From the NCBI RefSeq assembly GCF_000711225.1, contig NZ_JOMG01000004.1, positions 496,001 through 560,000 on the forward strand: DNA of 64,000 nt, given 5' to 3'. Positions 57,665-64,000 of the stretch are shown here, piece by piece. Source of the stretch: Pelobacter seleniigenes DSM 18267. GTDB taxonomy: Bacteria > Desulfobacterota > Desulfuromonadia > Desulfuromonadales > Geopsychrobacteraceae. Within the stretch, counting starts at the first letter, position 1; the number at the start of each line of letters is the position of its first letter. A program made the position numbers and the translations under genes. The notes beneath the pieces were generated by a model. It did no database searches, had not been told where the DNA came from, and worked only from the letters and a program-made list of their open reading frames with translations.

Positions 57665-57775
57665 CGGGACTGTCCCTGCACGGGGGCTGTCCCAGGTCTT
57701 TGCGGTGTTAACCGCGACAGTTTCATGGCTCGCAAACTCTTGGGACAGCCCCCGATGATCCTGGGGACAGTCCCG
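57665..57775. repeat. Nested inverted repeat, REPIN/MITE-like
   Basis: The outer arms are CGGGACTGTCCC (57665-57676) and GGGACAGTCCCG (57764-57775), 12 bp perfect. The inner arms are CGGGGGCTGTCCCA (57681-57694) and TGGGACAGCCCCCG (57741-57754), 14 bp perfect. The centre holds a GCGGT/ACCGC hairpin. Each half is itself nearly palindromic. Such GGGAC-TGTCCC elements occur with REP-associated transposases in related bacteria, as I recall. No transposase lies in the window. Confidence 0.7.
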
Positions 57776-57802
57776 AGTTTACTGCAACGTTACTTCACCT
57801 AG

Positions 57803-57958
57803 TGCCATTCTGGACGTTTAAGGTTTTTTCTGGTGGCTGCGCTGTTCTATTATTTTGGCGCCAGCGCCCGCGCATTGATAGAAAAGTACTTTAATCTTTT
57901 ATCCTTTTTGTTGCTTGTTGTCCTGATCGGAATCATACTGCTGATAAAAATTTTCTGA
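57803..57958 (+). pseudogene. C-terminal remnant of a YqaA/DedA-like membrane protein
   Basis: A frame open from 57803 to the stop at 57956-57958 encodes about 51 residues: RFFLVAALFYYFGASARAL, then IEKYFNLLSFLLL, then a hydrophobic helix ending IKIF. The pattern matches the last helix and tail of YqaA-type membrane proteins of the DedA/VTT group. No start codon with a ribosome site and no N-terminal part are found, because a stop at 57800 closes the frame. It abuts the inverted repeat. A short functional membrane peptide starting at GTG 57833 cannot be excluded. Confidence 0.55.
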
Positions 57959-58060
57959 TGACAACTTCCTGTGGCTTATCATGATGGACTATACAGTCAC
58001 GCTTTTTCGGATATCTGAGCCGGCGATCCTGGCCGGGCAGGTGAGGAACAGGAAAAAGTC

Positions 58061-58849
58061 ATGAAATTTTATATAATTATTGCCGGATTGCTGGGACTGC
58101 TGCTGGCTGGTTGCCAAACCGGTGTTTATCATACGGTGACCAAAGGGCAGACTCTCTACCGCATCAGCCGAACTTATCAGGTCAACGAAACCTACCTGGC
58201 CAGAGTCAACGGCATCTCCGATCCGAGCCAGCTTCGCATCGGGACTCGGCTGTTCATTCCCGGCGCAACTCGCCAAAGAAGTGTTCCGGTCGTCCGTCCT
58301 GACGTCCCTCCGGCCCTTGCGGTTGTCCCGCAGCCCGCCCCGAAGTCTCAAGTGGCCAAACCAGCGGCCCCTGTTGCGCCCGCTGCTCCTGCCAGGCAAC
58401 CGTCACCCCCCAGGGGAACGGCTCCCGACAATACTCCTGCTGTGTTGGCCAGCAAGGCTCCACCGGCGACCACCGTCAAAAAATTACAGTGGCCACTACG
58501 GGGGAAAATTGTCAGAACCTTTAGTGATCAGGGGAAAGCCGGCGGCGGCAAGGGGATTGAGATCGCCGTGCGAGCCGGTTCGGATGTCTCTGCGGCGGAG
58601 GCCGGAAAAGTCATTTATAGTGGGGATGGGGTCAAAGGTTACGGTTTCCTCGTCATATTACAACATGAAAATGATCTTTTCACCGTCTACGGCTTCAATC
58701 AGCGTAACCTGGTCCGCCAGGGAGACTATGTCAGCAAAGGGGAAAAAGTTGCGCTGTCCGGAATACCGCCAGGCGGCGGCAAGCCGCGACTGCACTTTGA
58801 GGTGCGGAAAGGAAAGACCGCGGTCAACCCGATTTTGTACTTGCCTTGA
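58061..58849 (+). CDS. nlpD: NlpD-like lipoprotein with LysM and degenerate M23 domain
   Basis: A 262-residue envelope protein. The signal peptide has lipobox LLAGC, then a LysM domain at about residues 27-70 (YHTVTKGQTLYRI). A Pro/Ala-rich linker follows, and a C-terminal LytM (M23) domain starts near WPLRGKIVRTF. The usual zinc ligands are missing: the first His-Asp set is replaced by GIEIAV and the later HLHFE by RLHFEV. It is therefore probably an amidase activator like E. coli NlpD, not a peptidase. It precedes rpoS, as in gamma-proteobacteria, where the rpoS promoter lies inside nlpD. Confidence 0.9.
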   Translation: MKFYIIIAGLLGLLLAGCQTGVYHTVTKGQTLYRISRTYQVNETYLARVNGISDPSQLRIGTRLFIPGATRQRSVPVVRPDVPPALAVVPQPAPKSQVAKPAAPVAPAAPARQPSPPRGTAPDNTPAVLASKAPPATTVKKLQWPLRGKIVRTFSDQGKAGGGKGIEIAVRAGSDVSAAEAGKVIYSGDGVKGYGFLVILQHENDLFTVYGFNQRNLVRQGDYVSKGEKVALSGIPPGGGKPRLHFEVRKGKTAVNPILYLP

Positions 58850-58939
58850 ATTATTGGCCTCTCTACACTTGGTTTAATGAGTGACCGTCTTTTCCTGCGA
58901 CGGATATGAAAGTTCCATTGGTTTACCGAGGAGGTTGTA

Positions 58940-59908
58940 ATGGATGATTTCAGTAAAGATGTAGATTCTGAAGACGATGTCGTCGAAGATCAGGAGGAAA
59001 TGGACGGTTTTTCAGAGGTTGAATTCGATGATGAAGAGGATGCGAAATCGTCCAAAGAGACCTCTGCTGATGATGAGCAGGCGACGGCTGATGCCATTAA
59101 GCTTTATCTGAAGGAAATTCAAAAGAGCAAGCTGCTGACCGCCGAAGACGAACGCTATCTGGCCGGCCTTATCGCCCAGGGGGATGATGCGGCCAGGGAG
59201 CGGATGATTGAGTCCAATTTGCGTCTGGTGGTCAAGATTGCCAAGCGCTATATGAACCGGGGACTGCCTTTTCTTGACCTGATTGAGGAAGGCAATATGG
59301 GGCTGATCAAGGCGGTTGAAAAATTCAAAGTCAGCAAAGGCTGCCGCTTTTCAACCTATGCGACCTGGTGGATTCGGCAATCCATTGAGCGTGCTCTGGT
59401 CAACCAGAGCCGCACTATCCGATTGCCGGTGCATGTTGCCGATGATATCAATAAGTTGGCAAAAGTCAGCCGTGAACTGGTCCATCGCCTGAAGCGCGAT
59501 CCGGAAATTGATGAGGTCGCCGAGGCCATGGGAACGGATGCCCGCTATGTTAGGCGGATGATGGTGCTGGTCAAAAAGACCTTCTCCATCGAGCATCCGA
59601 TGGGGGATAATGAGGATTACAGCCTGATCGATACCATTGAAGACAAGAATCTTGTTGATCCCGGCAGTATGATAGAAGATCTCGATCGCTATGCCCATGT
59701 GATGGAATGGATGGCAGAGTTGAACGATAATGAACGGGAAATTCTGGCCATGCGCTTCGGGCTGGACGATCGCGAGCCGCAGACCCTTGATACCATCGGC
59801 CGAAAATTCGGGGTCACCCGGGAACGCATCAGGCAGATCGAGGCCAAAAGTCTGGCCAAATTGAGAAGAACAGTTCAGGAACGTTTATCTGACGAAAATG
59901 AACATTAG
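58940..59908 (+). CDS. rpoS: RpoS-type RNA polymerase sigma factor
   Basis: A 322-residue group 2 sigma-70 factor. An acidic N-terminal tail (first 45 residues, rich in Asp and Glu) precedes region 1.2 ([12 protein letters not shown]). Region 2 includes [37 protein letters not shown] and [11 protein letters not shown]. Region 3 follows, and region 4 ends with [20 protein letters not shown]. With nlpD, surE and pcm it forms a stationary-phase and stress group. GAGGAGG lies nine bases before the ATG. The 90-base gap from nlpD has no clear promoter. Confidence 0.92.
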   Translation: MDDFSKDVDSEDDVVEDQEEMDGFSEVEFDDEEDAKSSKETSADDEQATADAIKLYLKEIQKSKLLTAEDERYLAGLIAQGDDAARERMIESNLRLVVKIAKRYMNRGLPFLDLIEEGNMGLIKAVEKFKVSKGCRFSTYATWWIRQSIERALVNQSRTIRLPVHVADDINKLAKVSRELVHRLKRDPEIDEVAEAMGTDARYVRRMMVLVKKTFSIEHPMGDNEDYSLIDTIEDKNLVDPGSMIEDLDRYAHVMEWMAELNDNEREILAMRFGLDDREPQTLDTIGRKFGVTRERIRQIEAKSLAKLRRTVQERLSDENEH

Positions 59909-59936
59909 TCCGAAGAAAGATTCAGGAGTGAATTGA

Positions 59937-60452
59937 ATGGACGATTTAAAACAGATTATCAGGGATATCCCTGATTTCCCCAAAAAAGGGATTATCTTCA
60001 AGGATATTACGACCTTGTTGGCGGACGCGAAAAGCTTTCAGCGTATGGTCGATCTGCTGGCCCATCGCTATATCGGCGAAAAAATAGATCAGATTGTCGG
60101 GATTGAGGCGCGTGGATTTATTTTGGGCGCCGCGCTGGCCTATAAACTGGGAACCGGTATTACCTTGGTGCGCAAACCAGGTAAGCTGCCTTACAAGACC
60201 CGAAGTATCAGCTATGAGCTTGAGTACGGCAGTGATTCCCTGGAAATTCACGAAGATGCCTTCAAGCCGGGGGACAAGGTGATTGTTGCTGACGATCTGC
60301 TGGCCACCGGAGGAACCATGGCGGCTGTTGTCGACCTGGTGGAAAAATTCGGGGCCGAAATTCATGAATGCGCCTTCATGGCGGAACTTGAGTTTTTAAA
60401 CGGACGGAGTAAACTTCCAGACGGCAAAGTTTTCAGTCTGATGAAATTCTAA
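59937..60452 (+). CDS. apt: Adenine phosphoribosyltransferase
   Basis: A 171-residue purine salvage enzyme that makes AMP from adenine and PRPP. The PRPP motif is [16 protein letters not shown], the N-terminus is [21 protein letters not shown], and [17 protein letters not shown] is typical. It follows rpoS after 28 bases and is closed by a terminator. Confidence 0.96.
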   Translation: MDDLKQIIRDIPDFPKKGIIFKDITTLLADAKSFQRMVDLLAHRYIGEKIDQIVGIEARGFILGAALAYKLGTGITLVRKPGKLPYKTRSISYELEYGSDSLEIHEDAFKPGDKVIVADDLLATGGTMAAVVDLVEKFGAEIHECAFMAELEFLNGRSKLPDGKVFSLMKF

Positions 60453-60496
60453 ATGGGGCAAGGGCAAACTGTCGCTCGTCGGCAAGTCGCTGTAAG

Positions 60497-60526
60497 GCAA
60501 CGACTGCGACTGCAGTTGTTGCTTTT
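60497..60526 (+). terminator. Terminator after apt
   Basis: GCAACGACTG (60497-60506) pairs with CAGTTGTTGC (60513-60522) with one G-U, then TTTT. Confidence 0.75.
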
Positions 60527-60653
60527 ATCCAGTGAGAAAGCCCTTATTTATCAAGCTTCGATTGAATCATTTGCGAAGGGGGTTTTATAAAGGATTTGCC
60601 GGGAGATTTGTCGTCTTGGTTATTTAGCCGCGAGAAAAATTACCGGCTGGGGC

Positions 60654-60682
60654 TTGTCAAAAATCGATAGCTGGGTTATAAG
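60654..60682 (+). promoter_or_regulatory. Promoter of tRNA-Arg
   Basis: TTGTCA (60654-60659) and TATAAG (60677-60682) are separated by 17 bases, ten bases before the tRNA. Confidence 0.7.
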
Positions 60683-60691
60683 CGTGCCCAC

Positions 60692-60768
60692 GGCCCCGTA
60701 GCTCAGTTGGATAGAGCGGCACCCTCCTAAGGTGAAGGTCGGAGGTTCAAATCCTCCCGGGGTCGCCA
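60692..60768 (+). tRNA. tRNA-Arg (CCT)
   Basis: A 77-base cloverleaf. The acceptor GGCCCCG pairs with CGGGGTC (one G-U). The anticodon loop CTCCTAA gives anticodon CCT (arginine, AGG). The T-arm is GGAGG-TTCAAAT-CCTCC, and CCA is encoded. The outermost anticodon-stem pair (27-43) is a G-A mismatch. Confidence 0.96.
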
Positions 60769-60950
60769 TTTCATCGTCCGGAAACAGGCTGGATTCCTTA
60801 TTTAGATCCCCTTGGTGAGCTTTTTAGGTAGGTTTTATGACTGCAGCTGCTGGCTTGCTGTCGGTTGTTGATTAAAGTTCAATTTTTTGGGCTGCCGACT
60901 GGTTTGTCCCAGGAAATGACTATTATCGAATTATTAATACAGGAGAAAAT

Positions 60951-62294
60951 ATGAACCTGACAATTATCGGAACCGGGTATGTCGGCCTGGTCAGCGGTGC
61001 TTGTTTTGCTGAAATGGGCAATCGGGTGAACTGCGTTGATGTCGATCAGGAGAAAATCCGCGGTCTGCAAAAGGGCAAGCTGCCGATTTACGAACCGGGC
61101 CTGGAGGGGATTGTTTCCCGTAATTTTTCCGAAGGGCGTCTGCATTTCACCACCAGCCTGGCGGAAGCGGTCAAAACCTCCAATATCTATTTTATCGCGG
61201 TTGGTACACCCCCTGGAGAAGATGGCTCGGCTGACCTGCGCTATGTTCTCGCTGTAGCCCGCGAGATTGGCAGCCTGATCACCGATTATTCAGTGATTGT
61301 CGACAAGTCAACGGTTCCGGTCGGTACCGCCGACCTGGTCCGGGCCGCAGTTCAGGAAGAACTCGATAAACGCGGGATCAAGGTCGAGTTTGACGTGGTC
61401 AGTAATCCAGAGTTTCTGAAAGAAGGCGCGGCCATTGATGACTTCATGAAACCGGATCGGGTGATTGTCGGTACCGAAAGCGATCGGGCCAGGGAGCTTA
61501 TGCATCAGCTGTATGCTCCTTTCAACCGGAATCACGAGCGGACCATCTTCATGGGGGTGCGCGATGCCGAGATGACCAAATATGCCGCCAACTCCATGCT
61601 GGCCACCAAAATTTCCTTTATCAACGAAATTTCCAATTTATGTGAACTGATGGGGGTTGATGTCGAGAATGTGCGGCGCGGGATCGGTTCGGACAGCCGC
61701 ATCGGCTTCTCGTTTATCTATCCGGGCTGCGGTTACGGCGGATCCTGTTTCCCCAAGGACGTTCAGGCTCTTATCCGCATGGCCCAGGATTATTCCTATC
61801 AGCCGGAAGTCCTGCTCTCTGTGGAAAATCGTAATAAACAACAAAAGCAATGGTTTTCCCGGCAGCTTGAAAAACGCTTTGGCAAAGATCTGAGCGGGCT
61901 GCGCTTCGGCCTTTGGGGGCTGGCTTTCAAACCCGGGACGGATGATATGCGCGAGGCTCCGTCCAAGGTGCTGATTGCCGACCTGATTGCCGCGGGCGCC
62001 AAAGTGATTGCCTATGATCCGGTTGCCATGGAAACGGCGGTCAAGGAATTACCCGCCCAGTGGTTCGAATCCGGTTCCCTGACCCTTGCCAACAATCAAT
62101 ACGATGCCTTGGTCGATACAGACGCTTTACTGCTGGTGACGGAGTGGAAGCCGTTTCGGAATCCTGACCTGGCGGCGATGCGCAAGAGCATGCGCAAGCA
62201 GGTCATCTTTGACGGACGCAATCAGTATGAGCCTGAATACATTGTTCGGGAAGGGTTTGAATATTTTGGTGTCGGGCGTCTGACCCATGGCTGA
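60951..62294 (+). CDS. ugd: UDP-glucose 6-dehydrogenase
   Basis: A 447-residue NAD-dependent enzyme that oxidises UDP-glucose to UDP-glucuronate for cell-surface polysaccharides. The cofactor loop is GTGYVGLVSGACFA, VDKSTVPVGTAD follows, the catalytic Cys is in YGGSCFPKD (about residue 265), and LWGLAFKPGTDDMREAPS is typical. GGAG precedes the ATG. The stop overlaps the next gene by eight bases. Confidence 0.95.
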   Translation: MNLTIIGTGYVGLVSGACFAEMGNRVNCVDVDQEKIRGLQKGKLPIYEPGLEGIVSRNFSEGRLHFTTSLAEAVKTSNIYFIAVGTPPGEDGSADLRYVLAVAREIGSLITDYSVIVDKSTVPVGTADLVRAAVQEELDKRGIKVEFDVVSNPEFLKEGAAIDDFMKPDRVIVGTESDRARELMHQLYAPFNRNHERTIFMGVRDAEMTKYAANSMLATKISFINEISNLCELMGVDVENVRRGIGSDSRIGFSFIYPGCGYGGSCFPKDVQALIRMAQDYSYQPEVLLSVENRNKQQKQWFSRQLEKRFGKDLSGLRFGLWGLAFKPGTDDMREAPSKVLIADLIAAGAKVIAYDPVAMETAVKELPAQWFESGSLTLANNQYDALVDTDALLLVTEWKPFRNPDLAAMRKSMRKQVIFDGRNQYEPEYIVREGFEYFGVGRLTHG

Positions 62295-62706
62295 ATCCGG
62301 GGAGGTGCTCTACAAGGATGATTCTGCGTGTTTTGTCTGTGGCCGGAATAACCCCCTTGGCTTGCAAGTCGTTTTTCAGACCGATCCCGCGGGTAACACC
62401 AGTTATGCGCGCGTGACTCTGGCATCCGAATACCAGGGCTGGCAAGGGGTGGTGCATGGAGGAATTCTGGCCACCTTGCTGGATGAAGCCTGTGTCTACG
62501 CCTGCCGCAATCTGGCGGATCAATGTGTTACCGCCGAAATGCAGGTCCGTTATCGCAAACCGGTCCCGGTCGGGGTGGAGGTCGAACTGTTCGGTCAACT
62601 GTTGGAGCATAAGCGCAAGATCTGGAGTGCCTGTGCTCAGGTCAAAGTTGACGGGACTCTTTATGCTGAAGCCCAGGCCAAAGTATTTGTTTTGGATAAG
62701 CATTAA
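62287..62706 (+). CDS. PaaI-type hotdog thioesterase
   Basis: A 139-residue acyl-CoA thioesterase-like protein. The hotdog core has VVHGGILATLLDEA with the catalytic acid, then a beta sheet region (MQVRYRKPVPVGVEVELFG). A CFVCG pair near the N-terminus (residues 15-18) is seen in a subset of this family. It is translationally coupled to ugd. The substrate is unknown, and a link to ugd in function is not evident. Confidence 0.85.
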   Translation: MAESGEVLYKDDSACFVCGRNNPLGLQVVFQTDPAGNTSYARVTLASEYQGWQGVVHGGILATLLDEACVYACRNLADQCVTAEMQVRYRKPVPVGVEVELFGQLLEHKRKIWSACAQVKVDGTLYAEAQAKVFVLDKH

Positions 62707-62739
62707 ATCGTTGCGGATAAAAAAGAGCCAAATCTCGCA

Positions 62740-62768
62740 TTGACAGTCCGGTTGGTTATTGCTATATA
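62740..62768 (+). promoter_or_regulatory. Promoter of tRNA-Val(CAC)
   Basis: A consensus TTGACA (62740-62745) and TATATA (62763-62768) are separated by 17 bases, 11 bases before the tRNA. Confidence 0.85.
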
Positions 62769-62779
62769 AGAGCCCTCTT

Positions 62780-62854
62780 GGGCGTTTAGCTCAGCGGGAG
62801 AGCACTGCCTTCACACGGCAGGGGTCACTGGTTCAATCCCAGTAACGCCCACCA
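62780..62854 (+). tRNA. tRNA-Val (CAC)
   Basis: A 75-base cloverleaf. The acceptor GGGCGTT pairs with AACGCCC. The anticodon loop TTCACAC gives anticodon CAC (valine, GUG). The T-arm is ACTGG-TTCAATC-CCAGT, and CCA is encoded. It is a second valine tRNA in the window. Confidence 0.97.
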
Positions 62855-62900
62855 AGAAAAAACATGCAGCTATTCGGTCATGACCGGGTCGCGATAATAA

Positions 62901-62926
62901 AAAAGTCGGCAACTGTGCCGGCTTTT
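62901..62926 (+). terminator. Terminator after tRNA-Val(CAC)
   Basis: AAAAGTCGGCA (62901-62911) pairs with TGCCGGCTTTT (62916-62926) around a four-base loop, with one G-U. A T-run closes it. Confidence 0.85.
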
Positions 62927-63209
62927 TCTCTTTCCTGAGTTCCTCCCGACATTATTTTTTTCCTGCATCGCTGCTGTCCTTGACTGAATGAAACTGCAAC
63001 AATTTTGCAACACTGTGTCTTCCTGACCTCTTCCTTTCCGCGACGGTTTCTGCCATGCGAACCATTTCTGGTCAACTCTGGTCGATTTTCTCATTAAATC
63101 AGCTGTTTTTTCTTCTGGTCATGAAATGGTCGAATCTGTTATTTCAGGCACTTGTTTTGCACCCATTAAGTGGGAATATATTCCAGATCAAATGTGAGAG
63201 GTTTTTTAA
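62927..63209. other. Intergenic region upstream of opgG
   Basis: About 280 bases with no gene I can support. It should contain the opgG promoter, but no well-spaced sigma70 pair stands out. A small hairpin (CCCA-TTAAG-TGGG) lies near 63162, and a GAGAGG ribosome site at 63196-63201 is nine bases before opgG. Short minus-strand frames here lack starts and recognisable content. Confidence 0.4.
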
Positions 63210-64000
63210 ATGAAAAGAACGATCGTTGATGCAATGACAGCAGCTATTGTTTTGGTTCTGCTGGTGACATTGCTTGGTGTAGCAGGGCCGGTACAAGCCG
63301 ATGATTTTACTTTTCAGCAGGTGATTGACCAGGCCAGGCAATTGGCGGGGGAAAGTTATGTTCCGCCGCCGCCTTTACCCGAGTTGCTCCGGAACATGAC
63401 TTACGATGAATGGAGAACCATTCGACAGCGTCGGGATAAAGCTTACTGGCATGCTCAAAAATTTCCCTTTGAACTGCAGTTTTTTCATCCCGGTTTTGTT
63501 TATGATCGGACTGTCAAACTCAATGCCGTTACCCCAACGGGGGTTGTGCCCATTGTTGCCGAGCGCAGCTGGTTTGACTATGGCGGCTTGCCCCAGTCAC
63601 CACAGATTCCAGAACAGGTCGGTCTGGCCGGATTCCGGGTGCATTCTGCCATAAAAACGACTGACTACCTGGATGAGTTTCTGGTGTTCCTTGGCGGGAG
63701 CTATCTACGTGCGGTCGGCAAAGACGATGCGTATGGCCTTTCTGCCCGTGGTCTCGCCATCGATACTGCATCCTCCCATGGTGAAGAATTTCCCTGGTTC
63801 AGGGAATTCTGGATCGTTCAGCCCAAGCCGACAGATAGTGCCTTGACTATTTTTGCGCTGCTGGACAGTCAGCGTGTCACCGGGGCGTATCAATATACCG
63901 TGGTTCCAGGTCCGAATACGATTATCAATGTTTCTAGTCACCTGTTTTGCAGGGAAGCGGTTGACAAGCTCGGCATTGCCCCTCTGACCAGTATGTATTT
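63210..64000 (+). CDS. opgG: Periplasmic glucan biosynthesis protein OpgG/MdoG (5' part)
   Basis: The frame runs to the right edge (263 codons seen). The N-terminus has a signal peptide of about 31 residues ending VQA. A mature OpgG-like domain follows: FTFQQVIDQARQLA, then ERSWFDYG, FRVHSAIKT and GKDDAYGLSARGLAID. OpgG builds osmoregulated periplasmic glucans with the glycosyltransferase OpgH, which would be expected downstream, outside the window. ATG 63210 follows GAGAGG. ugd lies upstream but is separated by the tRNA. Confidence 0.9.
   Translation, partial: MKRTIVDAMTAAIVLVLLVTLLGVAGPVQADDFTFQQVIDQARQLAGESYVPPPPLPELLRNMTYDEWRTIRQRRDKAYWHAQKFPFELQFFHPGFVYDRTVKLNAVTPTGVVPIVAERSWFDYGGLPQSPQIPEQVGLAGFRVHSAIKTTDYLDEFLVFLGGSYLRAVGKDDAYGLSARGLAIDTASSHGEEFPWFREFWIVQPKPTDSALTIFALLDSQRVTGAYQYTVVPGPNTIINVSSHLFCREAVDKLGIAPLTSMY

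Larger units (their letters stand above)
57500..58060. other. 560-base gap with inverted repeat and gene remnant
   Basis: The gap between pcm and nlpD holds no intact gene. Its contents are a nested inverted repeat at 57665-57775 and a short open frame at 57803-57958 that reads as the end of a membrane protein. The first 160 bases (57500-57660) show nothing I can name. A decayed GGACA-type copy may lie near 57620. Confidence 0.6.

Noticed and set aside
62870-63094. Minus-strand frames after tRNA-Val that look faintly like the tail of a tyrosine recombinase
   Set aside because: Placement beside a tRNA made an integrase remnant attractive, but no catalytic R-H-R-Y segment or attachment-site repeat of the tRNA 3' end is visible.

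Overview
The window is about 64 kb of dense bacterial chromosome with moderately high GC content. It is mostly housekeeping genes, and I see no prophage, CRISPR array, intact insertion sequence or defence island. Several features suggest a Desulfuromonadales-type (Geobacter/Pelobacter/Desulfuromonas-like) delta-proteobacterium. These are the holB-ricT-metG-TatD/radical-SAM cluster, the DUF4388 and stand-alone receiver proteins after der, leuS-lptE-holA-rpsT, and a surE-pcm-nlpD-rpoS survival cluster. LptE and AsmA point to a Gram-negative envelope. The assignment rests on recognised gene order and protein style, not on a search.

Layout: 1-7.5 kb holds DNA break repair genes (end of sbcC, then an AddB-like nuclease and an AddA-like helicase-nuclease). 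7.5-10.6 kb holds a RimB-like protein that has lost its DTG motif, divergent from an AsmA-family gene. 10.7-17.5 kb (minus strand) holds glutathione reductase, a TatD-radical SAM fusion, metG, ricT and holB. Upstream of holB lies a promoter-to-terminator unit of about 145 nt that could be a small RNA or an attenuator. 17.8-27.7 kb (plus) holds rnc-era-der, a DUF4388 protein, two single-domain receivers, infA (TTG start), leuS, lptE and holA. rpsT, murJ, fxsA and mazG follow.

31.5-38.2 kb is a yceD-rpmF-plsX-fabHDG-acpP-fabF-rpiB operon for fatty acid synthesis, with a promoter and a terminator at its ends. 38.4-46.1 kb runs glyA, dCMP deaminase, nrdR, ribD-ribE-ribBA-ribH, nusB and hom. A convergent acyl-CoA ligase-type gene follows. 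48.3-55.7 kb is the translation cluster tRNA-Val, thrS, infC, rpmI, rplT, pheS, pheT and ihfA. infC appears to start at AUA.

55.7-60.5 kb runs a MerR-type regulator, surE, pcm, an inverted-repeat element beside a gene remnant, nlpD, rpoS and apt. The end holds tRNA-Arg, a UDP-glucose dehydrogenase, a hotdog thioesterase, a second tRNA-Val and the 5' part of opgG.

The least ordinary points are the RimB-like protein without its DTG motif, the holB leader or sRNA, the AUA start of infC, the nested inverted repeat beside a truncated membrane-protein gene between pcm and nlpD, the long stem between acpP and fabF, and several structured leaders (leuS, pheS, ribD). I did not find a clearly new multi-gene system.
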